From Cyclobacteriaceae bacterium (lineage in GTDB: Bacteria; Bacteroidota; Bacteroidia; Cytophagales; Cyclobacteriaceae): DNA of 64,000 bases. Location of the stretch: assembly GCA_020832305.1 (NCBI GenBank), contig JAFIEV010000042.1, forward strand, positions 266,607 through 330,606, written 5' to 3'. The translations under genes were made by a program, and so were the position numbers. Under the pieces are notes generated by a model. That model was not told where the DNA came from. It did not search any database and worked only from the letters and a program-made list of their open reading frames with translations. Position 1 is the stretch's first letter. Each line of letters opens with the position of its first letter. Shown one piece after another: positions 9,301 to 17,322 of the stretch.

Positions 9301-10546
9301 CCAGACCATGATCATTAAGCTCAACATAGAAATCGTCTTTAAACAATTCCAGCCACCACTGAAAGGCCTCCTCCGCCTGGTGCTCTCCTACATTTAAGAT
9401 AAGGTTAGGGATTTCAGAATACAAATTACCCGTAAGGGCCATAACGCCTGCAGCATGGCTTGCTACCAATTCCTTATCTATACGAGGATAAATACCATAC
9501 AAACCTTCACTATACCCCAGCGAAGTAAGTTTAGACAAATTTTGATAGCCTGTTTTATTTTTGGCCAGCAATACCTGATTATATCTTTTATCGGGATTGT
9601 CTTTGGTAAACCTTAAGGTGGTTCTATCTTCTGAAAGAAAAAACTCCCCACCCAGAATGGTTTTAATTCCGCTTGAAGCCCCCTCACGATTGAATTTAAA
9701 AGCGCCCATCATATTCCCAAGGTCGGTCAGGGCCACCGCAGGCATATTGTAGTCTTTTGCCCGGGCACAGAGATTCTTGATGTTGGGTGTAGCCTGAAGA
9801 ATAGAAAACTGGCTATGTACATGCAAATGGATAAAAGGCGATTGAATATCGGCAGCCTTTCCATTGCCAGTAAAAATTGTATCGGTGTATTTTTTCTTGT
9901 GGGCAAAATTGGCCGACTCCAGGTCAGGAGATTCGTACTTTATAGTTTCAGGATCCGTTTTATCAAGAGGTGCAACAACCTTGTGTGTAAGTAGTCCAAA
10001 AAAACAGCGGGCTGTTGCAGCCACATCGTATGAAGCATCATGGGCATCGTCAAAAGTTTCTTTGAAAAGTTTTTTATGCAGATCGGTAAGAGAAGGCCAT
10101 TTGTATTTGCCGCCTTTTCCTCCGGGCAAAGCACAAAAATCAGTCGATGCCACCATAGTATCAAGTACTTCAATGGACCACAGACGGCTTTCCATGCTAC
10201 ATCTTACATATTCTGCCCCTGTAATGTTAAGGTCAAAATTGATATTATGCCCTATTAAAAGTTCTGTATTTTCTAAATTGCGTGAAAACTTTTCCAGCAC
10301 TTCACTTAAAGGAATACCTTCTTTTAAAGCCCTTTCAGTAGAAATGCCATGTACCTTTTCAGCATTATAGGGAATGGTATAGCCTTCTGGCTGAATAATA
10401 TAATTGTGCGCTGCCAATAGCTTACCCTTGCTGTCGTGCAATTGCCATGCTATTTGAACCATGCGTGGCCAGTTATCCACATCGGTATGCGGTGCATTAT
10501 AATTTTTTGGCAATCCGGTGGTTTCTGTATCGAATATTAAATACAT
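6362..10546 (-). CDS. dnaE: DNA polymerase III alpha subunit with fused N-terminal DEDDh proofreading exonuclease
   Basis: Replicative polymerase of 1394 residues, longer than a typical stand-alone DnaE (about 1160). Residues 1-185 are a DnaQ-like 3'-5' exonuclease with all DEDDh residues: D6 and E8 (FDTETTG), D105 (GHNINFDLN), and H169 and D174 (HDASYD). A PHP domain starts near 237 (HLHVHS) but has lost several metal ligands (TDLGNM for TDHGNM; NDVYY for NDVHY). The polymerase core has the catalytic PDIDIDFDDDGR near 640 and the KMDFLGL motif. A likely clamp-binding motif QQSLFG lies near 1157 and an OB-fold domain near 1230. Proofreading is therefore probably supplied in cis by the exonuclease. 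The ATG at 10546 starts directly with the exonuclease strand MYLIFDTETTG. Confidence 0.95.
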   Translation of the reverse strand: MYLIFDTETTGLPKNYNAPHTDVDNWPRMVQIAWQLHDSKGKLLAAHNYIIQPEGYTIPYNAEKVHGISTERALKEGIPLSEVLEKFSRNLENTELLIGHNINFDLNITGAEYVRCSMESRLWSIEVLDTMVASTDFCALPGGKGGKYKWPSLTDLHKKLFKETFDDAHDASYDVAATARCFFGLLTHKVVAPLDKTDPETIKYESPDLESANFAHKKKYTDTIFTGNGKAADIQSPFIHLHVHSQFSILQATPNIKNLCARAKDYNMPAVALTDLGNMMGAFKFNREGASSGIKTILGGEFFLSEDRTTLRFTKDNPDKRYNQVLLAKNKTGYQNLSKLTSLGYSEGLYGIYPRIDKELVASHAAGVMALTGNLYSEIPNLILNVGEHQAEEAFQWWLELFKDDFYVELNDHGLEEEKRVNQVLLQFAQRYGVKVVASNDVYYLDKSDAESHDILLCIKEGELKSTPVGRGRGFRYGFPNHEFYFKSQEEMKALFSGLPEAIHNISEILEKIDDFELKREVLLPRYNIPSGFETEDDYLRHITYEGAKKRYSDLTPAIVERLDFELETIKKTGYPGYFLIVQDFTNQARKMNVSVGPGRGSAAGSAVAYCIGITNVDPIEYDLLFERFLNPDRVSLPDIDIDFDDDGRGKIIDWVVNKYGKEQVAQIITYGTMAAKSSIRDCARVMELPLPEANAMAKLVPERPGVSLEKAMKEVKELEDIRKQDDLKGQVLRQAIKLEGSMRNTGVHACGVIITPDRLTNFVPMATSKDSDLLVTQFDNSVVENAGLLKMDFLGLKTLSVIKTAIEYIEKRHGIKIDPDTIPLDDTKTYELYQRGDTNGTFQFESAGMQKHLRSLKPDKFADLIAMNALFRPGPMEYIPNFIARKHGREPITYDLPEMEEYLAETYGITVYQEQVMLLSQKLANFSKGDADLLRKAMGKKIFALLEKLKPKFLEGCKSNGHDVEKAEKIWKDWEAFAAYAFNKSHSTCYSVVAFHTAYLKAHYPAEYMASVLTHNLSNITKVTFFLEECRHLGLKVLGPSVNHSGVAFEVDGDGQIRFGLGAIKGTGEAAVQAIIEERNQNGPFDNLFDFANRVNLRAVNKKTFEVLAMSGAFDDFGDCHRRQYLFTPDGDQNLIEKAIKYGNKMQNEAANQQQSLFGATSNVSIPQPKAPEIEPYAETEKLQLEKEVVGFFISGHPLDQFKFEMENLCRNKLSELKNVDQYLNQEMTFGGIVTEVAHKVSRNGKPFGILSLEDYDDQHTFYLFSDDYFKYKEFMETGWFLYVKGQVAEKPWGDKKPEFKIQWIQHLSELREKLTKRVILTLKPEDISDVLIDKLEQAAADNPGKCHLRLNLLAGEEKISLELFSKKFTIHPGDEFIKAISYLPEVECNIEV

Positions 10547-10799
10547 AGGAAGCTGTATTCTTTGTTTACTTTCAGTTAATCAAACTTTTTTGCTAAAATA
10601 GTCAAAAAAAAATGCAATGAATCAAATTTCATTTTACCTGTAATGTTTTGCACTAAAATCGAATAGCTTCCTGCAGCAGGCCCTGTAATTTTGTAACCAA
10701 TGCGAAGCGCATATTCAGCGCTTTCGTTCATTGTTCAAAATTATCTAAAAGGTCTGCCAAAATAGGTCAGGCCTTCAGAATGCTTAAAATAATAGAGGA

Positions 10800-13142
10800 A
10801 TGAGAAGGAGGTTTGCATTTAGTTTTATTTGCGTAGTTGCAGTAATTTTTTCTGCTAATGAGTTGATTGGTCAGAACAATCCGGGCGCAAAGGCACTTCA
10901 AAATGCCAATAAACTGTTTTCCGTAAGAAACTTCAAAGAGGCTATCCCTGAGTTTGAGACAGTGGTTCAATCGGGATCTGCCAATGCCGAAGTGCATTAC
11001 AAACTGGGAAAAAGCTATGCTTCGCTCGACCACATCAATGAGCGCATCAAAGGCATAGCTCATTATGAAAAGGCTGAGCAAATGGGTATAAGTCCTCTCC
11101 CCCCTAATTTTTATCTCGACCTGGGCGATCTCTACTTTCAGGACGAGCAGATAAAAAATTCAATAGCTGCATATGAAAAATATCATAATAATGTTCGGGA
11201 TGCCAGACAAAAAACTGAAGTAAAACTTAAAATTTTACAGGCTCAGAATGCCTTAGAAATTATGCGTTCTGAGCGGAACGTAAGTATTAAGCAACTTGAA
11301 CCCAATGTAAATACTGAATATACTGAATACAATCCGGTAGTGAGCGCTGATGAAAGTATTATGGCTTTTACAGGATTGCGGCCTAATACAGGTCGTACAC
11401 GCACCGGTGAAAAAATGATTGAAGAAATTTTTATTAGTCAAAACCAATTGGGCGCATGGTCAGTCCCACAGAAAGTAGATATAAAAGTGGAAACTAATCT
11501 GGGAACTGCCGGCTTATCTGCAGATGGCCAGGAAATGATTATCTATCTGCAAACCGGTCCTGGCAATGGTGACCTATTCATCATGAGAAAAGAAGGAACA
11601 GGCTGGAGCCGGCCTGTAACAATGGGAGAAAATATAAATACCCGCTTCAATGAAACAACAGCCAGCCTTACGCCAGATGGTAAAACTTTGTATTTCGCCT
11701 CAGACAGACCCGGTGGGTACGGAGGACTTGATATTTATAAAGCCGAAAAACAAGCAGATGGAAGCTGGGGAAAGGCCGTAAATCTCGGGCCTAATATCAA
11801 CTCAAAATATAATGAAGATGCACCTTTTATACATCCCAATCAGCAAATACTGTTTTTTACATCAAATAATCCCGAAAAATCAATCGGTGGAAACGATATA
11901 TTAAAAGCTGATTTGCAACCTAATGGCTGGGGACCAAGTGTCAATATGGGCTATCCTATCAATACTACATCAAATGATAATTACTTTACACTCATTGCCG
12001 ATGGATCCAGGGGATATTTCTCCTCAGATCGCAAAGGGAGCATGGGAGGACAAGATATTTATAAACTTGAAATGCCCGAGGATTATGAGACCATTCCTTT
12101 GACAATGATTAAGGGAAGAATTCTGGACGCCGAAACTCACAAACCCCTGAAAACAAAGATTTATATGATCGACAATAAGACCAAGGAAAAAATCGATTAT
12201 GTGTACAATCCAAATCCGGAAACAGGAGATTACCTGGTCATACTGCCCCCGAACAAAAACTATGATATGATTATAGAATCAGATGGTTTTCTTCCCTATA
12301 CCTTGAATATTGATGTTCCTAATCAGACGTTTTTTTATCAATTATATCAGAAAATTTTTCTGAAAACTATTAGACAATTCGATGTAGTAGTCGGACAGGA
12401 AGTCGAAGTAAAAAATGCATTCTACAATACTCAGAAAGAACAGGTAAAAGAAAACCGGAAGGACTTTGAAGCCCAGTTAATAAGATCTGATTCCATCGAT
12501 GCCTATGAACTTATGAGTAGCCTTATTGAGGCAGGAGACCAGCAAGGTATTGATTATTTGGTAGAATTGTTGGCAAGGTTAGACCCACTTGATGCCGTTG
12601 AATTCGATGAAGGTAAAAATGACAAATTACAGGCCGCCAAAAGAATCTACTATTTCGATGAAAGTGATGAAAGTAAATTTGAGCAAAAAGTAGTCGACGG
12701 ACAAACAATCTTTTCATTGCCAACTATGTTTGTTACCAAAGAAGCTCGTGAACAGAAGATAAAAGCCAAAGAAATAATAGCAGCAGAATATGATAAAAAA
12801 CTTCTCAACAAGACCGTGAAAATCTACTTTGATGCCGGAAAAAGCGAACTTGATAAAAAATACCTTTCAGAATTGAATGTATTACTTGAAGCACTTAGAA
12901 ATAATCAGGGTTTGGGTATTGAAATTTCAGGTTTTGCTTCGCAGGAAGGAGATGCAGATTTCAATAAAAAACTCTCGAATGAAAGGGCTATTGCTGTACT
13001 CAATTACATCAATACCCGTGGCGTAGTGCGTAGAAGAATCATTGCTAAAGGATATGGCGCCACAAAAGATGAAAGTGCATCCAAGGAAGAGGGAAGAAGA
13101 GTTGAAGCCAAAATTGTAGAACTCAATCTCAGTTTGAGATAA
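10800..13142 (+). CDS. TPR / PD40 propeller / OmpA-domain envelope protein
   Basis: A 780-residue exported protein. Order of parts: signal peptide (about 1-24), TPR-like helical repeats (about 30-150), a WD40-like PD40 beta-propeller (about 165-430, repeated blocks such as TPDGKTLYFASDRPGGYGGLDIYK), a carboxypeptidase-regulatory-like beta-sandwich (about 440-520), then a C-terminal OmpA peptidoglycan-binding domain (IYFDAGKSEL, ELNVLLEAL, GFASQEGD, NERAIAVLNYI). This architecture is common in Bacteroidota, sometimes near T9SS or gliding genes such as PorE. It probably tethers an outer-membrane assembly to the cell wall; the partner is unknown. ATG follows GAGGA, one of the few SD-like sequences here. 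A strong hairpin follows the stop. Confidence 0.85.
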   Translation: MRRRFAFSFICVVAVIFSANELIGQNNPGAKALQNANKLFSVRNFKEAIPEFETVVQSGSANAEVHYKLGKSYASLDHINERIKGIAHYEKAEQMGISPLPPNFYLDLGDLYFQDEQIKNSIAAYEKYHNNVRDARQKTEVKLKILQAQNALEIMRSERNVSIKQLEPNVNTEYTEYNPVVSADESIMAFTGLRPNTGRTRTGEKMIEEIFISQNQLGAWSVPQKVDIKVETNLGTAGLSADGQEMIIYLQTGPGNGDLFIMRKEGTGWSRPVTMGENINTRFNETTASLTPDGKTLYFASDRPGGYGGLDIYKAEKQADGSWGKAVNLGPNINSKYNEDAPFIHPNQQILFFTSNNPEKSIGGNDILKADLQPNGWGPSVNMGYPINTTSNDNYFTLIADGSRGYFSSDRKGSMGGQDIYKLEMPEDYETIPLTMIKGRILDAETHKPLKTKIYMIDNKTKEKIDYVYNPNPETGDYLVILPPNKNYDMIIESDGFLPYTLNIDVPNQTFFYQLYQKIFLKTIRQFDVVVGQEVEVKNAFYNTQKEQVKENRKDFEAQLIRSDSIDAYELMSSLIEAGDQQGIDYLVELLARLDPLDAVEFDEGKNDKLQAAKRIYYFDESDESKFEQKVVDGQTIFSLPTMFVTKEAREQKIKAKEIIAAEYDKKLLNKTVKIYFDAGKSELDKKYLSELNVLLEALRNNQGLGIEISGFASQEGDADFNKKLSNERAIAVLNYINTRGVVRRRIIAKGYGATKDESASKEEGRRVEAKIVELNLSLR

Positions 13143-13174
13143 ATCAATCTAACAACCAATTACTACTATGCAAA

Positions 13175-13203
13175 AAGAGGCTGTCATTTCTTGACAGCCT
13201 CTT
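13175..13203. terminator. Hairpin terminator between the OmpA-domain gene and the SusC relic
   Basis: A 12-bp perfect stem AAGAGGCTGTCA/TGACAGCCTCTT with a 5-base loop, 33 bases after the OmpA-domain gene stop. The T run on the plus side is short (ACCATTTT); on the minus side T5 follows. It lies between convergent units and may serve both. Confidence 0.65.
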
Positions 13204-13274
13204 ACCATTTTAATAGTTAAATCCAGAAATTCATTGGTAAAACTTTAGTCCCCAATTATTGCATAGTTCACTTT

Positions 13275-15054
13275 TCAGGGCGCTACATTCAAGGTAATAT
13301 TTCTCCTGGCTGCAAAACCACTATCCGTAATCAACTCCAATTGAAGAACAACTGCTGTTCCTGCACTGCCATATGTGAAAGAACGATTATTGGCCGGCAA
13401 TGTAGAGGCCCATTCATTTCTTACTGAAAGCTCTAGAAAAATGGCATTTAAATAGCCAAAATTAGCTCTTGAAAAAACTGCCTGAGTCATTCTTCTAAAA
13501 TCGTTTTTCAGAAAGACAGGATTTTCCTGGGTATTGGCAATATTAAACAGACCGGGAATAGCAAAGTTTAAACCATCTAAAAAGTAATTGTTTGAGGAAG
13601 AAGAAAACATATTGTGGCCGACCAGCAGACTGGCGGTAAAATCATCGCTGAAGTCTTTTTTGGCGGTGACAATAAAATCTGAATTTAAAATACGGTATGT
13701 AATTGAATTTTCATTTATTCGCCCACCCAAGGCACCACTGGCGGCAATGGCAGCAGCACCGGATGATGAAGGCGCCCATCGCTGGGTTCGTTCTTCATTG
13801 GTAAAATCAAATCCCAGACGATGGGTTACCGAAAGCCATGACGAAGGGCTATACTCCGTCTGCAAAGATCCCAGATACCTGTTCACATCATCTTCAAAAG
13901 GATTATTATTGACTGTCCAGAAAGGGTTATCAGGACTAAAAGGCCTGCTCCCATCCACAGCACCCCTGAAGTTCCGCTGCTGCCCATTTGGATACACAAA
14001 ACCCGCCGAGTTATCAAAAGAAGGTGGCGTGCGGTATAAATCCTGAATGGCATCAGAGAAGTTATCTCCCCTACCGAATTTTGTACTCGTACTATTGGCA
14101 TAAATAATAGATCCGCCGATTTTAAACTTTTCACTCAGACGGGTATATGCCGAAAGCTTTACTGAGGTACGGTTGAATGTATTATTGGGAATAATCCCCT
14201 GCTGGAACATATTACCTACCGAGAGATAAAAATTGGCATTATCAGTACTGGAAGAAATGGCAACATGTGAATCAGTGGTAAATCCATTCTGAAAAAACAA
14301 TCTTTGAATATCATATACTGGCACTCTGGGACCTGCGTTAGGATGGTTCTTATCAACAATGGTGCCCCTGGGATCTTTAGGGCTGGGCGTGTTTATATCA
14401 TAACGCAAGGTAGATATGGGTGCCCCATAATGATTGAAAGTGATACCTACGTTGAATATCCCATTGTCTCCCTGACTATATTTCAGCTGCTGTGGAAAAT
14501 AATTCATGATGCGGTCGGTTGAAAAATTCGAGGACACATCTACTGAAAACCCTTTTTGCCTGGCGCCTTTTTTGGCAGTTATCAGTACCACACCTGTTGC
14601 ACCCTGAAATCCATACAAAGATGTTGCAGATGGCCCTTTAAGCACCGTTATGTTTTCGATATCGATTGGGTTGATATCGATGGCTCGGTTGGCATAATCT
14701 ACCCCTCCGGAAGTACTAATCGTCGCATTAAAGGAATTATTAATGGGAACACCATCAACAACGAAAAGCGGCTGATTCTGACCAGAAATGGATTGAATCC
14801 CCCGTATTACAATACTCGAAGCAGCACCGGCAGACCCACCCTGCCGGGTCACCTATACACCAGCTACCTTGGCATTAAGAGCATCAACCACATTTTGCTC
14901 TCGTGATGCCATAATTTCTGAAGCATCAACTTCCTGTGCCGCAAATGCAATTTGTTTTTTCTCCTGAGTAAGCCCAAAAGCCGTTACCACTATCTCTGAT
15001 AATTCCTTTTGCACAAAACATTAATAAGAATGTGCTATGTAATGATTTTAGCAT
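13275..15054 (-). pseudogene. Decayed SusC/RagA-family TonB-dependent receptor
   Basis: Remnant of an outer-membrane TonB-dependent receptor. A signal peptide (ATG at 15054, MLKSLHSTFLLMFCA) is in one frame. About 12 codons on, the sequence in another frame reads VQKELSEIVVTAFG, the usual start of the plug, so the carboxypeptidase-regulatory-like domain that normally lies between them is missing. The plug frame continues to NAKVAGV, meets an in-frame TAG (14853-14855) where the family has Gln, then resumes with VTRQGGSAGAASSIVIRG. The barrel stops after about 510 residues: after RSFTYGS the protein ends in a tail (LITDSGFAARRNITLNVAP) that does not look like a SusC barrel. Full-length family members are near 1000 residues. 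No SusD partner is present. I read this as a pseudogene. Confidence 0.85.
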
Positions 15055-15596
15055 AGCATAATCAACTAAAGATTGAAATGAATAAATAATTTCTAAGAAT
15101 TGTCAATAATATAATAAATGTTATAATTTAATGTAACAACACATCTATATTATTAATAGTAGTTCTATTGAATTTTTACTACAAATATATAGCTATTCCT
15201 CAAGCGCTTTTGAGACAAAGAATAAACAATAATATGTGTTTTAGGCATGAAATAATTTAATTTATCTTCATAAATATATAATATTTTCAATATATATCTA
15301 TTAAAAATAGGATATTTTCATTTATTAATTCAATATATTATTAAATATCTCAATATTTTATACTAATTTCAATGCCTGTAGAGTGATAAAATTTTGAATT
15401 ATTTATAAATAGGTTTATCAACAAAAAACTCACAATCAGCGATAAAATAATTATTATCTATTCTATTTTTAATTGCACTTTTTTCATGCGGTGAGATTAT
15501 TTTTAATTTCCAGAAATCTTTTATGTATTTTTACCAATTATACCTTTTCCATTGTCAGGAAGTTAATTATCAAATGTCTAATCATTCTTTAACGCT
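15055..15596. other. Very AT-rich intergenic region with no gene
   Basis: About 540 bp upstream of the SusC relic and of the sugar dehydrogenase gene. It is made largely of A/T runs (for example around 15260-15370) with stops in all frames. It probably holds the old receptor promoter and the dehydrogenase promoter, but I could not pick out a clear TTTG/TAnnTTTG pair. Confidence 0.6.
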
Positions 15597-16769
15597 ATGA
15601 AAATTATTAATTTACCACTTTACCTTCTGATGTTTTTCTTTTTTTATGCCTGTGCTGAGAAACCCGAAGTACCAGATTTGAGTGAACATTACTTTAAAAA
15701 ACCTGCTAACCTTAGTAATAGGATGCAAACCGAAAAGCAATCCTTTATGGTTGATACTCTTGTAACCGGATTAAAAAACCCTTGGTCACTTGCATTTATG
15801 CCCAATGGCGATATGTTAATTGCTGAAAGGGACGGGGAAATACGCATTGTTCGCAATGGAATGATGCTTGAATCTACCATAAAGGGTCTGCCGGAAATTT
15901 ATGTAAAAGGACAGGGAGGTCTGTTGGAACTGCAATTGCATCCCAAATATGTAGAAAATGGATGGATCTATCTGGCTTATTCTGCTCCCATGGAAGACGG
16001 AGGCAATACTGCCATTATGCGCGCACGGCTGGATGGCTTTCAATTGGTAGATCAGGAAGTATTATTTCAGGCTACACCTTATCCGGATGGCAGGGTGCAC
16101 TTTGGTTGCAGGATTCGATTTGATGATGATGGATATATGTTTTTCAGCGTTGGGGAAAGAGGTCGTATGCAAAATGCACAGGATCTTGCCAACCATAGTG
16201 GTAAAGTTCACCGTCTCTATGACGACGGCAGGGTTCCTGAAGATAATCCTTTTGTAAACAACCCCGATGCTATGCCATCCATTTACACATATGGAAACAG
16301 AAATCCGCAGGGAATGGATATACACCCCGTAACCCGTGAAATTTGGACCCATGAGCATGGCCCCAAAGGCGGTGATGAAATCAACATCATTAGGCCTGGT
16401 TTAAACTATGGATGGCCTGAAATCACTTATGGCATAAATTACAATGGTGAAATCATATCGGAATACACTGAAAAAGAAGGCATGGAGCAGCCTTTACACT
16501 ATTGGGATCCTTCCATCGCTCCCTGTGGAATGGCTTTTGTAACCAGTGACAAGTATCCCAATTGGAAAAACAATCTGTTGGTTGGTTCATTGAGCTTTCA
16601 ATATGTCGCCCGGTGTGAAATCGATGAAGTAAATGAAAAAGTGCTTCATGAAGAAAAATTACTGGAAGGTATAGGTCGGGTTCGCGCGGTTCAGCAGGGG
16701 CCGGATGGCTATATATATGTTGCTACAGAATCTCCAGGTCTTGTAGTAAGGCTATACCCCGTCGAATAA
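15597..16769 (+). CDS. PQQ-dependent sugar dehydrogenase-like lipoprotein (GSDH family)
   Basis: A 390-residue exported lipoprotein (lipobox YAC, Cys about 19) with a soluble aldose/sorbosone dehydrogenase beta-propeller. Visible landmarks are LKNPWSLAFMPNGDMLIAERDG (start of the fold, about residue 58), GQGGLLELQLHP, a HFGCRIRFDDDGYMFF block, the conserved YGNRNPQGMDIHP and EHGPKGGDEINII motifs that build the cofactor and calcium site, and LNYGWPEITYG. The family oxidises sugars or similar substrates with PQQ in the periplasm; substrate and cofactor use here are unproven. It is a single-gene unit with a strong terminator after it. Confidence 0.85.
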   Translation: MKIINLPLYLLMFFFFYACAEKPEVPDLSEHYFKKPANLSNRMQTEKQSFMVDTLVTGLKNPWSLAFMPNGDMLIAERDGEIRIVRNGMMLESTIKGLPEIYVKGQGGLLELQLHPKYVENGWIYLAYSAPMEDGGNTAIMRARLDGFQLVDQEVLFQATPYPDGRVHFGCRIRFDDDGYMFFSVGERGRMQNAQDLANHSGKVHRLYDDGRVPEDNPFVNNPDAMPSIYTYGNRNPQGMDIHPVTREIWTHEHGPKGGDEINIIRPGLNYGWPEITYGINYNGEIISEYTEKEGMEQPLHYWDPSIAPCGMAFVTSDKYPNWKNNLLVGSLSFQYVARCEIDEVNEKVLHEEKLLEGIGRVRAVQQGPDGYIYVATESPGLVVRLYPVE

Positions 16770-16799
16770 ATACAACATAACCTGATTAAAGAACTCAAT

Positions 16800-16832
16800 G
16801 GCTGTATCTTACGAAAAGATACAGCCTTTTTT
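16800..16832. terminator. Rho-independent terminator after the sugar dehydrogenase gene
   Basis: An 11-bp stem GGCTGTATCTT/AAGATACAGCC with a short ACGAA loop, followed by T6 on the plus strand. It overlaps the last codons of the convergent SiaC-like gene, so it also lies where that transcript ends. Confidence 0.85.
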
Positions 16833-17241
16833 ATTCCAGCGGAAAAAAATTCCCTGGTTGGTCATAATAAATTTCTTTAATAGTTACTTCCAATTCAAAC
16901 ATATCATCAAGCTCTTCTCCCAGATCTTTCATGTCTTCGTCCTCTTCATAATAGTTCCATATAACATTCACATCGTTGCCTTCATTCTTTATTTCCTGCA
17001 AAATTTCAAAAATATCAAGAACAATCTTGGAAGAAGCTGTATTGAGATATTCCAGCTCAAAGACAAATTCAGTTTTAGTAAGAGGTTGTTTCGCATAAGA
17101 CTTCAGCCATACCAACACATCATCAAAAAAAGCCTGAACGTCTTCCATATATGACTTTCCTGATATAATGAAAATGCCTTTTTCAGCATTTAGGACCACT
17201 TCAGGAGATTCCTCCGTTGCTTTAATATGTATAGGTTCCAT
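16831..17241 (-). CDS. SiaC-like regulatory phosphoprotein (DUF1987)
   Basis: A 136-residue cytoplasmic protein with the DUF1987/SiaC fold: MEPIHIKATEESPEVVLN at the N-terminus, GKSYMEDVQAFFDDVLVWL in the middle, then EFVFELEYLNTASSKIVLDIFEIL, where the TASSK segment corresponds to the phosphorylated Ser/Thr region. In Pseudomonas, SiaC is controlled by the SiaB kinase and the SiaA phosphatase and regulates a diguanylate cyclase. No SiaA, SiaB or GGDEF gene is nearby, so its partners must be encoded elsewhere. It is monocistronic and converges on the sugar dehydrogenase gene. Confidence 0.8.
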   Translation of the reverse strand: MEPIHIKATEESPEVVLNAEKGIFIISGKSYMEDVQAFFDDVLVWLKSYAKQPLTKTEFVFELEYLNTASSKIVLDIFEILQEIKNEGNDVNVIWNYYEEDEDMKDLGEELDDMFELEVTIKEIYYDQPGNFFPLE

Positions 17242-17322
17242 GCTAATAAATCTTCTATCTAATATGTACGGTAAAATTAGAAAAATAGATAGATTTGCTA
17301 AACTCTTTGTATTTATAAGTAA

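Noticed and set aside
9864-10370. 168-residue plus-strand ORF inside dnaE
   Set aside because: Antisense shadow of the exonuclease domain.
10660-10740. Short palindromes (CCTGCAGCAGG, GCGAAGCGC) upstream of the OmpA-domain gene
   Set aside because: Arms of 4-5 bases only; expected by chance and not clearly placed relative to a promoter.
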